From assembly GCF_003660165.1 (NCBI RefSeq), contig NZ_CP032829.1, forward strand, positions 2,741,001-2,805,000: a stretch of 64,000 bases of DNA, in the 5' to 3' direction. Below are positions 25,713 to 32,989 of the stretch, one piece after another. The position numbers and the translations under genes were made by a program. Origin of the DNA: Sphingomonas paeninsulae. Lineage in GTDB: Bacteria > Pseudomonadota > Alphaproteobacteria > Sphingomonadales > Sphingomonadaceae. Below the pieces are notes generated by a model, which saw only the letters and a list, made by a program, of their open reading frames with translations, searched no databases and was not told where the DNA came from. The first letter of the stretch is position 1, and the number at the start of each line of letters is the position of its first letter.

Positions 25713-26015
25713 TCATAGCGCTCCACCGCCAGCGGATTGAGCCAACATCGAAACCATCTCGCGCTGGCGGATATCACCTTGCTTGGTCCGCACCATGCCG
25801 GGGATCAGGAAGCCGTCAATCAGCAGCCAGATAAACCCAATGACGATAAAGTAGGAAAGTATCTGCATAATCGCGCTGGCAGGACGACCGAGATAGAAGC
25901 GGTGTGCGCTCACAAGGCCAAGAAATAGCCAAAGTAGATAGGCGACCGCCACACTAGCCCCCTCATTCGTTACGCGTTGCTCGATAAGCTGCAATTGTGC
26001 AGTCGATAATGCCAT
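25713..26015 (-). CDS. TM2 domain-containing membrane protein
   Basis: 100 residues with two transmembrane helices and the TM2 core (YLLWLFLGLVSAHRFYLGRPASAIMQIL...IWLLIDGFLIPGMV). It sits directly downstream of ci, so it is probably expressed in the lysogen with the repressor. Function of TM2 proteins is unknown; a lysogenic conversion role is inferred from position. Confidence 0.82.
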   Translation of the reverse strand: MALSTAQLQLIEQRVTNEGASVAVAYLLWLFLGLVSAHRFYLGRPASAIMQILSYFIVIGFIWLLIDGFLIPGMVRTKQGDIRQREMVSMLAQSAGGGAL

Positions 26016-26056
26016 TTAATCCCCCGTTTTTGTTGCCGCCGCCCCCGGCAATGCCA

Positions 26057-26803
26057 CTAAGCTGCCGATGCTAGTACGTCGCTCATCCGCAGCGCCTTAT
26101 CGATACGCAGCACATCGTTCATTGCGATACGAAAGGTCAGCTTTGGCTCGTATTGTTGAAGCTCAACGAATTGAGACGTGCGCCTAACAAGTCGCTTTAT
26201 CAACACATGGCGAGCCGTCTCTCCGTCATCGGTATCGTCGGTTGGACGCAAATAGACGACAACGAAATCCCGCGCGCTAATAGAAGATGTTTTCTGAACA
26301 ACAAGCAGATCTCCATCGTCAAACGCCGGGTCCATTGAGTTGCCCTGGACATAAAGCCCATAGACATCCCGCTTGCCATTGAGGATCTGAGGTCGCTCGC
26401 GATATTCGATAATATCCGCTGTATTCAGCCTAGTTAGTTCGATAGCCTCGCCATCCACAATAGTATCCGCCCCCATAGCTGAACCATACACCGGCAGATC
26501 GTCATTCATACGACTTAAGCTGGATCCTTCGTATTTCACCGTCTTGGCGTTCGATGGCGGTCGGTGCGAAACCAGCGCCTCTATTTCCTCCTCTAAGATC
26601 GGAGGCGCACCTTTGCCTCGTAGCGCTTTAGCAAACCTGTCGGCGGCCTTTCTGCCTAAAGGCGTATCATATGTGTCCTTAAAATACTCTTGAACTGAAG
26701 ACTTACCTTTGTAGTCGCCGCCTTTTGCGATGTCGTCCAGTGACATCGTTGTTCTCGCCTTAAGATCGAGCAGCACTTGGCCGACAGTTTTGCGTTCTGA
26801 CAT
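26057..26803 (-). CDS. CI-like phage repressor with S24 (LexA) peptidase domain
   Basis: 248 residues. The N-terminal DNA-binding region covers about residues 1-75. The C-terminal S24 domain carries the catalytic Ser156 (GNSMDPAFDDGD) and Lys203 (HVLIKRLVR). A likely self-cleavage region is VYGSAMGAD (about 106-113), with A-M-G where A-G is usual. It should maintain lysogeny and be inactivated by RecA-stimulated autocleavage. ATG 26803 is used; the frame continues through the operators but that would be antisense to cro. Confidence 0.92.
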   Translation of the reverse strand: MSERKTVGQVLLDLKARTTMSLDDIAKGGDYKGKSSVQEYFKDTYDTPLGRKAADRFAKALRGKGAPPILEEEIEALVSHRPPSNAKTVKYEGSSLSRMNDDLPVYGSAMGADTIVDGEAIELTRLNTADIIEYRERPQILNGKRDVYGLYVQGNSMDPAFDDGDLLVVQKTSSISARDFVVVYLRPTDDTDDGETARHVLIKRLVRRTSQFVELQQYEPKLTFRIAMNDVLRIDKALRMSDVLASAA

Positions 26804-26879
26804 GTACGTGTCTTCGCAGATGTGAGGTACGTTATCTAGGCCGTTGACAACCGTACGTACCTCGGCGTACGTCAAGTTC
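26804..26879. promoter_or_regulatory. ci-cro intergenic operator region
   Basis: 76 bp between divergent start codons. GTACGT-type sites are at 26803-26809, 26826-26833, 26852-26860 (CGTACGTAC) and 26866-26873. TTGACA at 26844 could be the -35 of the cro promoter; a 17-bp spacing puts the -10 at 26867 and the transcript start almost at the cro ATG, so cro mRNA may be nearly leaderless. The -10 matches poorly, so exact promoters are uncertain. Confidence 0.7.
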
Positions 26880-27059
26880 ATGAGCAACTTTCGAGACTTG
26901 ATCGCATCGCGTGGCGGCATTCGACCGCTAGCTCGCGCCTTAGGCCACAAGAACCCGTCCACGGTTCAGGGTTGGTGGGAGCGAAACAGCATCCCCGAAG
27001 CTCATCTGCCATCGGTATCGGACATATCTTGCGCCACTGAGCAAGCACGCGCCGCATGA
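26880..27059 (+). CDS. Cro-like repressor (YdaS family HTH)
   Basis: 59 residues: MSNFRDLIASRGGIRPLARALGHKNPSTVQGWWERNSIPEAHLPSV is the typical YdaS/Cro-type helix-turn-helix. Divergent from ci across the operators. It should switch off ci and start the lytic programme. Confidence 0.88.
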   Translation: MSNFRDLIASRGGIRPLARALGHKNPSTVQGWWERNSIPEAHLPSVSDISCATEQARAA

Positions 27060-27247
27060 ACCGCAAGCTCGAAGGCGCGGGGAGGGCGGGCAACTCCCAG
27101 CCCGAGTTGCTGACGTGCACAAATTGGCGCGCTCGCATCTCCACAACGCCACGCCCTGCACCCGTCGAGACTGCTGCTGCGGTGACTAACTCTTTCCATG
27201 ACAAGCCAAATACATCGAACCGGGAGCAAATCCGTGAGCAACTATGA
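27056..27247 (+). CDS. Small phage protein after cro
   Basis: 63 residues, basic N terminus. The ATG overlaps the cro stop (ATGA), and it fills the interval before the next gene. No family recognised; the coding nature is uncertain. Confidence 0.42.
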   Translation: MNRKLEGAGRAGNSQPELLTCTNWRARISTTPRPAPVETAAAVTNSFHDKPNTSNREQIREQL

Positions 27248-27680
27248 AATGCCGACGCCAGTTGTGGCGGGCGACCATATTCACCGCACCCTCGGCCTGT
27301 TTATTGGACGGGGCCGTAAATATCAGTGCAGTGACATCGAAACTGGCACGGGAATCCCGGAACGCACGGTAAGTGCGTGGCTGGCATCCGACCCGCTGGA
27401 GCGTCGCGCACCCAAAGGCTGGCATTTACTGACTCTGTGCGGGTTTCTCGGGGAGGTGTTCACCAGCAAGATTATCGGACTGGTAGGGCAGGGTGCGCAT
27501 TCGCTTGATCCGGAAGCCAATGCGCCGGGCGTCATCATCGCCCAGCTTATCGGCGGGACGGCTGAGTTCGCCATTCGCGGCGCTGACCACATTTATTGCA
27601 ACGTCGATCGCGGTGCGCTGGAGCCGGTCGCTGATCAGATGATCGCCACGCTGACACCCTTTTCAACGAAGGGGCGGTGA
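27234..27680 (+). CDS. Phage regulatory protein with HTH-like segment
   Basis: 148 residues. The N-terminal part has a likely HTH (YQCSDIETGTGIPERTVSAWLASDP). The rest (LEPVADQMIATLTPF) is helical. GTG 27234 has GGGAG seven bases before it and is preferred to ATG 27198. By position it could be a CII-like activator, but there is no sequence proof. Confidence 0.68.
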   Translation: MSNYEMPTPVVAGDHIHRTLGLFIGRGRKYQCSDIETGTGIPERTVSAWLASDPLERRAPKGWHLLTLCGFLGEVFTSKIIGLVGQGAHSLDPEANAPGVIIAQLIGGTAEFAIRGADHIYCNVDRGALEPVADQMIATLTPFSTKGR

Positions 27681-27940
27681 GCATGATGGACCTGAACCCC
27701 TTCAAGCTGCGCCGTCAACGTGACGAAGCCCGCGCGACAGCCGAACTGCTCACCGAGAGAAATCTCAACCTCCGCTATGGGCTGAACAAGCTGGCGGAGG
27801 ATTATCATTCTGTCGGTACGCAACTCGCCATCGCAAACGCCCGTCTCCAAAAGCGCAAGATCGACCGCAAAGCCGCTGACCGTGCGCCGATACGGGCCAC
27901 GCTTGCCGGGCTTCGGCGTGGGTTGGGGGTGGGGGCATGA
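27677..27940 (+). CDS. Phage hypothetical coiled-coil protein
   Basis: 87 residues, mostly one helix (RRQRDEARATAELLTERNLNLRYGLNKLAEDY). GTG start overlapping the previous stop (GTGA). Function unknown. Confidence 0.62.
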   Translation: MSMMDLNPFKLRRQRDEARATAELLTERNLNLRYGLNKLAEDYHSVGTQLAIANARLQKRKIDRKAADRAPIRATLAGLRRGLGVGA

Positions 27941-28359
27941 CACTCCCTATCCCCGCGCACGCTCAGACGATCCTGCGCATTCTGACCGCCGCCGCAAACG
28001 CTGGCGATCAATGTCCGACTAACGGCGTTCTGGCGGAGGCTATCGGTGCGCTGTCGATATCGGCCCCAGCAAACGCAATATCCCTGCTTGAGGCCATTGG
28101 CCTGATCACGGTTGAACGCGGCTCGTGCCGACGCATGGTCACTATCGTTGCAACGGGCAAATCAACCGCGCCTGTCGTGAGCAAAATTCGGGCTTACGGC
28201 ACGAGCGCCAGCCCAAAACCTCATAATCGCAAGCGGCGCCCGCTTGAATACGCCGAGCCTGTCCGCGTCGATCCATCACGCATCGTTGACCGTGACCCGT
28301 GCACATATTGCGGCACGCGATCCGATCACGGCTGCATTCATAATCGGAGGGCGGCGTAA
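27937..28359 (+). CDS. Winged-helix-like phage protein with C-terminal Cys pair
   Basis: 140 residues. The N-terminal part (AQTILRILTAAANAGDQCPTNGVLAEAIGALSISAPANAISLLEAIGLI) looks like a winged helix used by phage replication or regulatory proteins. The C terminus has C-T-Y-C...C-I-H, probably zinc binding. Confidence 0.68.
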   Translation: MTLPIPAHAQTILRILTAAANAGDQCPTNGVLAEAIGALSISAPANAISLLEAIGLITVERGSCRRMVTIVATGKSTAPVVSKIRAYGTSASPKPHNRKRRPLEYAEPVRVDPSRIVDRDPCTYCGTRSDHGCIHNRRAA

Positions 28360-28529
28360 TGGCTATCGGACAAGTAAATTGGACCGTTGAGGATGATGAG
28401 CGGCTTTGCGACTTGGTCGCGAACGAGCTTCCCTTACAGCGCATCCCACTGCGTATGAATCGCAGCCTGCTATCGGTGAAAGCGCGCTGGCGTCGGGTTG
28501 TCCGCGAGATGGGGCCGCAGGCGATATGA
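28359..28529 (+). CDS. Small phage protein, SANT/Myb-like helices
   Basis: 56 residues (NWTVEDDERLCDLVANELPLQRIPLRMNRSLLSVKARWRRVV). The W-x-E-D-D-x-x-L start and the S-V-x-x-R-W end resemble a minimal Myb-like DNA-binding fold. Its end overlaps the next ATG (ATGA). Confidence 0.62.
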   Translation: MAIGQVNWTVEDDERLCDLVANELPLQRIPLRMNRSLLSVKARWRRVVREMGPQAI

Positions 28530-28747
28530 CTCCGACGCAACGCCGCGCCATTCTGAATAAGCACGCTAACGCGCACTATATTCGGCCCGAGAGACTGCTT
28601 GCCCACGATCAGACGGCCTCCGTCTCAGGCATCCGCCAGCGCATCATGCGTGATTTGCGAAGTGAAGGCTTCGCCATTTCCGAAATCTGCCGAATTTTAA
28701 ACCGCTCAGATACAACCGTGCGCTTTGGATTGAGGCGCGCCGCATGA
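28526..28747 (+). CDS. Small HTH phage protein
   Basis: 73 residues. The C-terminal part (IMRDLRSEGFAISEICRILNRSDTTVRFGLRRAA) is a clear helix-turn-helix of the type found in DnaA C termini and phage regulators. ATGA overlaps on both sides. Confidence 0.7.
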   Translation: MTPTQRRAILNKHANAHYIRPERLLAHDQTASVSGIRQRIMRDLRSEGFAISEICRILNRSDTTVRFGLRRAA

Positions 28748-28923
28748 CTGCCGCGCAGATCACTGCCACCGTTCGCAATCTGCCGGTTTCCACAAGCCTG
28801 CCGGGGACGCTGACGCGCGGACAATGCACGGCTCAGGACTTTTTGCGCTGGCCATCGCGCCGCGACGATTTTCCCAAATTATCAATCATCCAGCACGCAG
28901 TCGAAACCGGAAGGAATGGATAA
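28744..28923 (+). CDS. Small phage protein
   Basis: 59 residues (MTAAQITATVRNLPVSTSLPGTLTRGQCTAQDFLRWPSRRDDFP...). Coupled by ATGA to the previous gene; the stop TAA shares a base with the next ATG. No family recognised. Confidence 0.6.
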   Translation: MTAAQITATVRNLPVSTSLPGTLTRGQCTAQDFLRWPSRRDDFPKLSIIQHAVETGRNG

Positions 28924-29104
28924 TGGACACCGCTACTTTGAAGGCGCTCGCCAACGGGCCACTGAACAACGCGCTCGAATTGTTTCTGCCTGAAGGCCGG
29001 ATGAGTCTGAAGCGCCGTCGCGCGCAATACCCCCCCTGTTGGCGGGCTACGTTGTGCCCGTCGATGTCCCGTTGCCGCTAGTCGGCGGACACATGGGCCG
29101 ATGA
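28923..29104 (+). pseudogene. Small phage protein with probable frameshift
   Basis: The direct frame (MDTATLKALANGPLNNALELFLPEGRMSLKRRRAQYPP...) ends at 29081 with an unlikely Cys/Arg-rich tail. Adding one C to the C7 run at 29030-29036 continues into LLAGYVVPVDVPLPLVGGHMGR, ending at 29104 and overlapping an ATG at 29101. The second reading looks more like a protein. Function unknown. Confidence 0.55.
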
Positions 29105-29138
29105 TCGCCGCGCCCGTTTTCAACCAAGGAGAGAAGTA

Positions 29139-29377
29139 ATGTCGGATATTATCCAGGCGGACAAGCTGCGGCTGTTTATCGAAAGAATTGAGCGGCTCGA
29201 AGAAGAGAAGAAGGCATCAGCGATGATGTTCGCGACGTTTACAGCGAAATGAAGGGGCAGGGCTACAATACGCCAATCGTCCGCCAGATCGTCAAGCTTC
29301 GCCGCATGGAGAAGAATGACCGCGACGAGATGGACGCGTTGCTGGAAACATATCGCGATGCGCTCGGGCTGGCGTGA
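29139..29377 (+). pseudogene. gapR: GapR-like DUF2312 DNA-binding protein, frameshifted
   Basis: The family start MSDIIQADKLRLFIERIERLEEEKK is followed in the same frame by a short nonsense end. In the next frame ISDDVRDVYSEMKGQGYNTPIVRQIVKLRRM...ALLETYRDALGLA completes a full 79-residue DUF2312 protein after adding one base near 29215. Caulobacter GapR binds overtwisted DNA ahead of replication and transcription. GGAGAG precedes the ATG. The stop overlaps the DUF1064 start. I regard the break as a sequence error. Confidence 0.82.
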
Positions 29378-29745
29378 TTCCAACTCGCACCAAATACCGG
29401 GCGGTTAAAACCGTCTGCGGCGCGCTTCACCTGCATGACAGCAAGGCTGAGGCGCGTCGGTGCGACGATCTGACTGCGCTTGAGGCTGCGGGGCATATCT
29501 CGCGCCTTGAGCAGCAGCCGGTGTTCCGCGTCGAGATCAACGGCAAACTGATGTGCCGATACGTTGCCGACTTCGCGTGGTTCACGGATGACTGCCGAAT
29601 TGTCGAGGACTGCAAAGGCTTCAAGACCGACATTTACCGGTTGAAAAAGAAGCTGGTTGAAGCCTCGCACCCCGGCGTGGTCATCACCGAATGGCCGGTG
29701 CGCGCTCCAAAGAAAAGGAAGCCCCGTGCCAAAGCTACAGCTTAG
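29374..29745 (+). CDS. DUF1064 family phage protein (nuclease-like fold)
   Basis: 123 residues: TKYRAVKT, then L-H-D-S-K-A-E-A-R-R, YVADFAWFTDD and VEDCKGFKTDIYRLKKKL. This is the DUF1064 pattern, which has the D...E-x-K arrangement of restriction-endonuclease-like folds (here the K comes after a Cys-containing EDCKG). GTG start overlaps the GapR stop. Resolvase-like activity is a guess from the fold and position. Confidence 0.85.
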   Translation: MIPTRTKYRAVKTVCGALHLHDSKAEARRCDDLTALEAAGHISRLEQQPVFRVEINGKLMCRYVADFAWFTDDCRIVEDCKGFKTDIYRLKKKLVEASHPGVVITEWPVRAPKKRKPRAKATA

Positions 29746-30358
29746 TTGCGAGCATTGCCACGTCGCCTTTGAACGATGGCCATCTGCGCCCGCGAAATAT
29801 TGCTCGCGCGATTGTTGGAAGGCGGCGACCGTTTCTACGTTCGATTATGCCGGATGGCACAAAGACAATCGCGTCGATCAAAATGCAAAGAAATCGGCTT
29901 GGCGCAAAGCCAACCCTGAAAAGCGGTTGGCCATTCAGCGCAAATGGCGTGCGGCGAACAAAGCCACCATTGCGGCCAACGGCGGGATGCGCCGGGAGGC
30001 TATCAAGGCAGGCGTTGATAAATCGGCAGTTACGGCTGTTTTGACCGCTGCTGACGGCCATTGCACCTATTGCGACGGCCAGTTCGAACGCCTCGAGTTA
30101 GACCACATCGACAGCCTCGCCTTTGGCGGGAAGCACGCTCTCAATAATTTCCTGCCAGCCTGCCGAAGCTGCAACGCCAGCAAGTCAGACAAAGACGCGG
30201 CTGAGTGGATATTTGAGAAGCACGGCATCAATGGGTTGGTTCGAGCCGTCTATATGCTGGAAAACCGCCAGCGATGGACTCCTGAGGCGTCGCATCCCGG
30301 CACCGTGATTACGATATTTCCGCCGAAGAAGGCGAAGAAGCGGAAGGCGAGGGTATGA
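29726..30358 (+). CDS. HNH endonuclease
   Basis: 210 residues. N-terminal zinc finger (CEHCHVAF...YCSRDCW), then the HNH domain (HCTYCDGQFERLELDHIDSLAFGGKHALNNFLPACRSCNASKSD). GTG 29726 with AAGGAAG before it. It overlaps the DUF1064 gene by 20 bp, and its last 25 residues (EASHPGTVITIFPP...KKRKAR) copy the DUF1064 C terminus (EASHPGVVITEWP...KKRKPR). This indicates insertion into, or next to, that gene. Confidence 0.85.
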   Translation: MPKLQLSCEHCHVAFERWPSAPAKYCSRDCWKAATVSTFDYAGWHKDNRVDQNAKKSAWRKANPEKRLAIQRKWRAANKATIAANGGMRREAIKAGVDKSAVTAVLTAADGHCTYCDGQFERLELDHIDSLAFGGKHALNNFLPACRSCNASKSDKDAAEWIFEKHGINGLVRAVYMLENRQRWTPEASHPGTVITIFPPKKAKKRKARV

Positions 30359-30753
30359 GCCACGAAGATGACATCAGGAAAGAGCGGGAAGCGGTCGATC
30401 GGCTGAACGCCGCGCTCGAGCAGATATCAGAGGATATCATATGGTATTGGGGCTGGGGCGACGGAGAGGGTGGATACGTCCTTGAGAAATTGCCCGCCAT
30501 TGTGAACGAGCGTGATTTCGATTGGCCCGGTGACGGGAAGGCTAAACCGAGAATCTACCAAAAGAAGGTTATCAGCCGCAGCCTGTCCAAGGCGGTGTTC
30601 GAACGCGACGCCTTCCGTTGTGTGATTTGCTCTACTCACGTCGATTTAACCTGTGATCATATTTACCCTGAATCGTTGGGCGGCGAAACCATACTCGCCA
30701 ACCTTCAGACTATGTGCCGCTCTTGCAATGCCAAAAAGGGCGTTCGCACTTGA
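30355..30753 (+). CDS. HNH endonuclease
   Basis: 132 residues with a classical C-terminal HNH domain (CVICSTHVDLTCDHIYPESLGGETILANLQTMCRSCNAKKG) and an acidic N-terminal helix. Start ATG 30355 overlaps the previous stop; its own stop overlaps the TTG of the replication gene. A homing or packaging role cannot be told from sequence. Confidence 0.85.
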   Translation: MSHEDDIRKEREAVDRLNAALEQISEDIIWYWGWGDGEGGYVLEKLPAIVNERDFDWPGDGKAKPRIYQKKVISRSLSKAVFERDAFRCVICSTHVDLTCDHIYPESLGGETILANLQTMCRSCNAKKGVRT

Positions 30754-31407
30754 GCAATCACATCATCTCGATGGCGTACAAGCGCGACCTCCGCACGGCT
30801 ATGCGCAAGTCGGTAATGGTTTTGCTTGCCGACAAGGCCAGCGACGATGGTAGCGGCATCTGGGCGTCTAAAAAGACGATGGCCGACGAGTTGTGCTGCT
30901 CGAAGCAGACGGTGATCGATACCGTGCAGCAGTTCATTGATGAGGGGCTGCTGGTTAAGCTGGGTGAGCGCCGCAACGCCAATGGGTACACCGTTGAGTA
31001 CGGCATCGACATGGCCGCGCTGGCCGCAACTCCGATGGTTAAATGCCATCAGGATAAGGGGTCTAGTGATTGGACCGGTAAACCTGCTGGACCGGTCAAC
31101 GTGGCAGGGGGACCAGTCAACCTGCTGGACCCAAACCCTCCAGAACCATACCCAAGATAGCTAAAGCTACCTTGGGTAAACGCGCGCCGAAAGTTGAAAA
31201 GCATCTTTTGCCCGACGACTGGAAGCCGATAGCGTTCGGCGCTGACACCGAGAGCGCGAAGATACTGGCGAAGTGGCCACCCGGCGAGATCCCGTTCCAA
31301 CTCGAACACTTCCGTGCCCACCACCTCAAGAAAAACGACCAATTCAGCAACTGGCAGCACGCTTGGTCAACGTGGGTTTTGAACAGCCGAAAATTCAGAG
31401 GAAATGA
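30750..31407 (+). pseudogene. Helix-turn-helix replication protein, frameshifted
   Basis: The N-terminal part (SMAYKRDLRTAMRKSVMVLLADKASDDGSGIWASKKTMADELCCSKQTVIDTVQQFIDEGLL) is the winged-helix of lambda O/DnaD-type initiators. It ends at 31160, but a single added C at 31151-31153 continues into KIAKATLGKRAPKVEKHLLPDDWKPIAF...FRAHHLKKNDQFSNWQHAWSTWVLNSRK, the usual C-terminal domain. A second added A near 31391-31394 would end at 31407, overlapping the next ATG. TTG start coupled to the HNH stop. Probable replication initiator. Confidence 0.72.
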
Positions 31408-31961
31408 CCATGGAAAACAACATCATCATGTTCCCGTCGCCAGCGATGGCATTGGACGCACGGGGCGAGCTGCACAAACTGCAAGAGAACAAATTCGTTT
31501 GGCGGGCTACGGCTGATTTCATCTGGTCGGAACTAACGACATCGCTTGCGCTGGTCTGTCCGGTCAGCATGACAGAGGATGACCGGGCGCAGTGGATTGC
31601 ATCAGCCGTCACGACGATGATGGAGGTGGGAGTTAGTCCGGGCGACCTCCGCAAAGCCAATCTTTCTGCTCGCACCGATCCGGCTTGTGACCATCCAGCG
31701 AAGATCATCCCGGCCATCATGCGTGCGTTGGGGCCTAATTGGGTTTCATCCCGCGTCGAAATTTATGAGACGGATACTCGGCAACCTATGGATTTCACCG
31801 AGATCGAGGCCCGCGTGAAAAGTCGCGATATTACCGAACATGAGCTGAACACGCTTCCGAAGCAGTGGTTGCAAATATTCGACTGCCGCAACCTCGTCCG
31901 GTGGCATGGCAATGCTCGCGTTTACCGTCTTCGCGCAGAAGGCCGGGAGCAATCCGCATGA
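31404..31961 (+). CDS. Phage protein near replication gene, unknown function
   Basis: 185 residues, helical (MENNIIMFPSPAMALDARGELHKLQENKFVWRATADFIWSELT...). By position it could be a helicase-loader-like protein, but no AAA+ motif is present. Its stop overlaps the next start. Confidence 0.68.
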   Translation: MTMENNIIMFPSPAMALDARGELHKLQENKFVWRATADFIWSELTTSLALVCPVSMTEDDRAQWIASAVTTMMEVGVSPGDLRKANLSARTDPACDHPAKIIPAIMRALGPNWVSSRVEIYETDTRQPMDFTEIEARVKSRDITEHELNTLPKQWLQIFDCRNLVRWHGNARVYRLRAEGREQSA

Positions 31962-32103
31962 CGCCGCCACACACACTGACAGCGCATCACCCAAAACGCG
32001 CAGAAAACCGCCATATATCGCGCGATTTGGCGGCAGAGGAAACCACCCCCACGCACCCCGACCCGTTCGTTACTTGGGCGCTTTGGGCGATGGGGGAGAG
32101 TGA
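31958..32103 (+). pseudogene. Small phage protein, probable frameshift at its end
   Basis: MTPPHTLTAHHPKRAENRHISRDLAAEETTPTHPDPFVTWALWAMG... In the direct frame it runs on to 32263 inside the next gene. Adding one G to the G5 run at 32092-32096 ends it at 32103 with a TGATG overlap, as elsewhere in this operon (48 residues). Function unknown. Confidence 0.5.
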
Positions 32104-32348
32104 TGAAAGAGCGGCCAACACCCGTCCGGCCTTATGCGCTGCGCCCGTGCCCACCCGATTTTCGCGAACGGTATATGCTCGGCGGTTGGGAAGAGGTCGA
32201 ACTCGAATACGGATCGCGTCCCAGCGTCATCACGCGTTGGATCGAGGAAAATGGCGGCGATGAACTGCGTTATGCGCGTTCCGAACATCTCAAGGCAATG
32301 CGCGCTGAAGCGTCGGTAGCGCGGCTTCAGAGAAGAAGGGTAGGATAA
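32103..32348 (+). CDS. Phage hypothetical protein
   Basis: 81 residues. The centre (MLGGWEEVELEYGSRPSVITRWIEENGGDELRYARSEHL) is a conserved HTH-like segment of phage proteins located before terminase genes. GTG 32100 is an alternative start. Confidence 0.68.
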   Translation: MKERPTPVRPYALRPCPPDFRERYMLGGWEEVELEYGSRPSVITRWIEENGGDELRYARSEHLKAMRAEASVARLQRRRVG

Positions 32349-32352
32349 TTAC

Positions 32353-32565
32353 ATGTATGTCAGTGACCATGCTGTTTTGCGCTACATCGAGCGCGTGATC
32401 GGTCTCGATGTCGAGGCTGTTCGGGTAAAGATCGCCAGCCCAACCGTTCAGAAAGCCGTCGATTTCGGATGCGAAACTGTGGTGCTTGGAACGGGGCAGC
32501 GGATCATCCTTCATGGAGATGTCGCGGTCACCGTTCTGCCGAAGGGCGCGAGGGGTACGCGGTGA
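32353..32565 (+). CDS. Small phage protein upstream of terminase
   Basis: 70 residues (MYVSDHAVLRYIERVIGLDVEAVRVKIASPTVQKAVDFGCETVVLGTGQRIILHG...). It resembles small toxin-like/BrnT or DUF4258-type folds only loosely. GTGA overlap with terS. Confidence 0.62.
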   Translation: MYVSDHAVLRYIERVIGLDVEAVRVKIASPTVQKAVDFGCETVVLGTGQRIILHGDVAVTVLPKGARGTR

Positions 32566-32987
32566 GTGAAGGTATCCGCACCCCGGAACTTGAGGCTATC
32601 CTGATTGATGGCATCAGCGACGGAATACCACTGCGCCAGCTTTGCCGGACGCACGGGATAGGGAAGTCGACCGTATATGACTGGATGGCTGACGACAAAG
32701 AATTTGCCGGACGCTTCGCGCGCGCACGTGAGATTGGCTTCGACGCCATTGCCGCCGACTGTCTCGACATTGCTGACGATGTATCGAATGACACAAAGAT
32801 CGTTGGCGAGGATGAGCGCGAGGTTGCCAACACTGAATGGATCAGCAGGTCAAAGCTGCGCGTGGAAACCCGCTTGAAGCTGCTCGCGAAGTGGGATCCG
32901 AAACGCTACGGCGATAAGATCCAGCACACCGGCGATGGTGGCGGGGCGATTGGCATCACCATCACCAGTGACGACGCCGCGCTGTAG
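32562..32987 (+). CDS. terS: Terminase small subunit
   Basis: 141 residues. N-terminal HTH (IPLRQLCRTHGIGKSTVYDWMADDKEFAGRFARAREIGFDAIAADCLDIAD) and C-terminal LRVETRLKLLAKWDPKRYGDKI are diagnostic for the terminase small subunit (DUF5681/terS type). It recognises phage DNA and recruits TerL. GTG start overlapping the previous stop. Confidence 0.9.
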   Translation: MSEGIRTPELEAILIDGISDGIPLRQLCRTHGIGKSTVYDWMADDKEFAGRFARAREIGFDAIAADCLDIADDVSNDTKIVGEDEREVANTEWISRSKLRVETRLKLLAKWDPKRYGDKIQHTGDGGGAIGITITSDDAAL

Positions 32988-32989
32988 CC

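Noticed and set aside
32306-32320. A sixth copy of the late motif (AGCGTCGGTA-like)
   Set aside because: Only a 10-base match within a coding sequence, lacking the CC start and the final AA; upstream of the late region.
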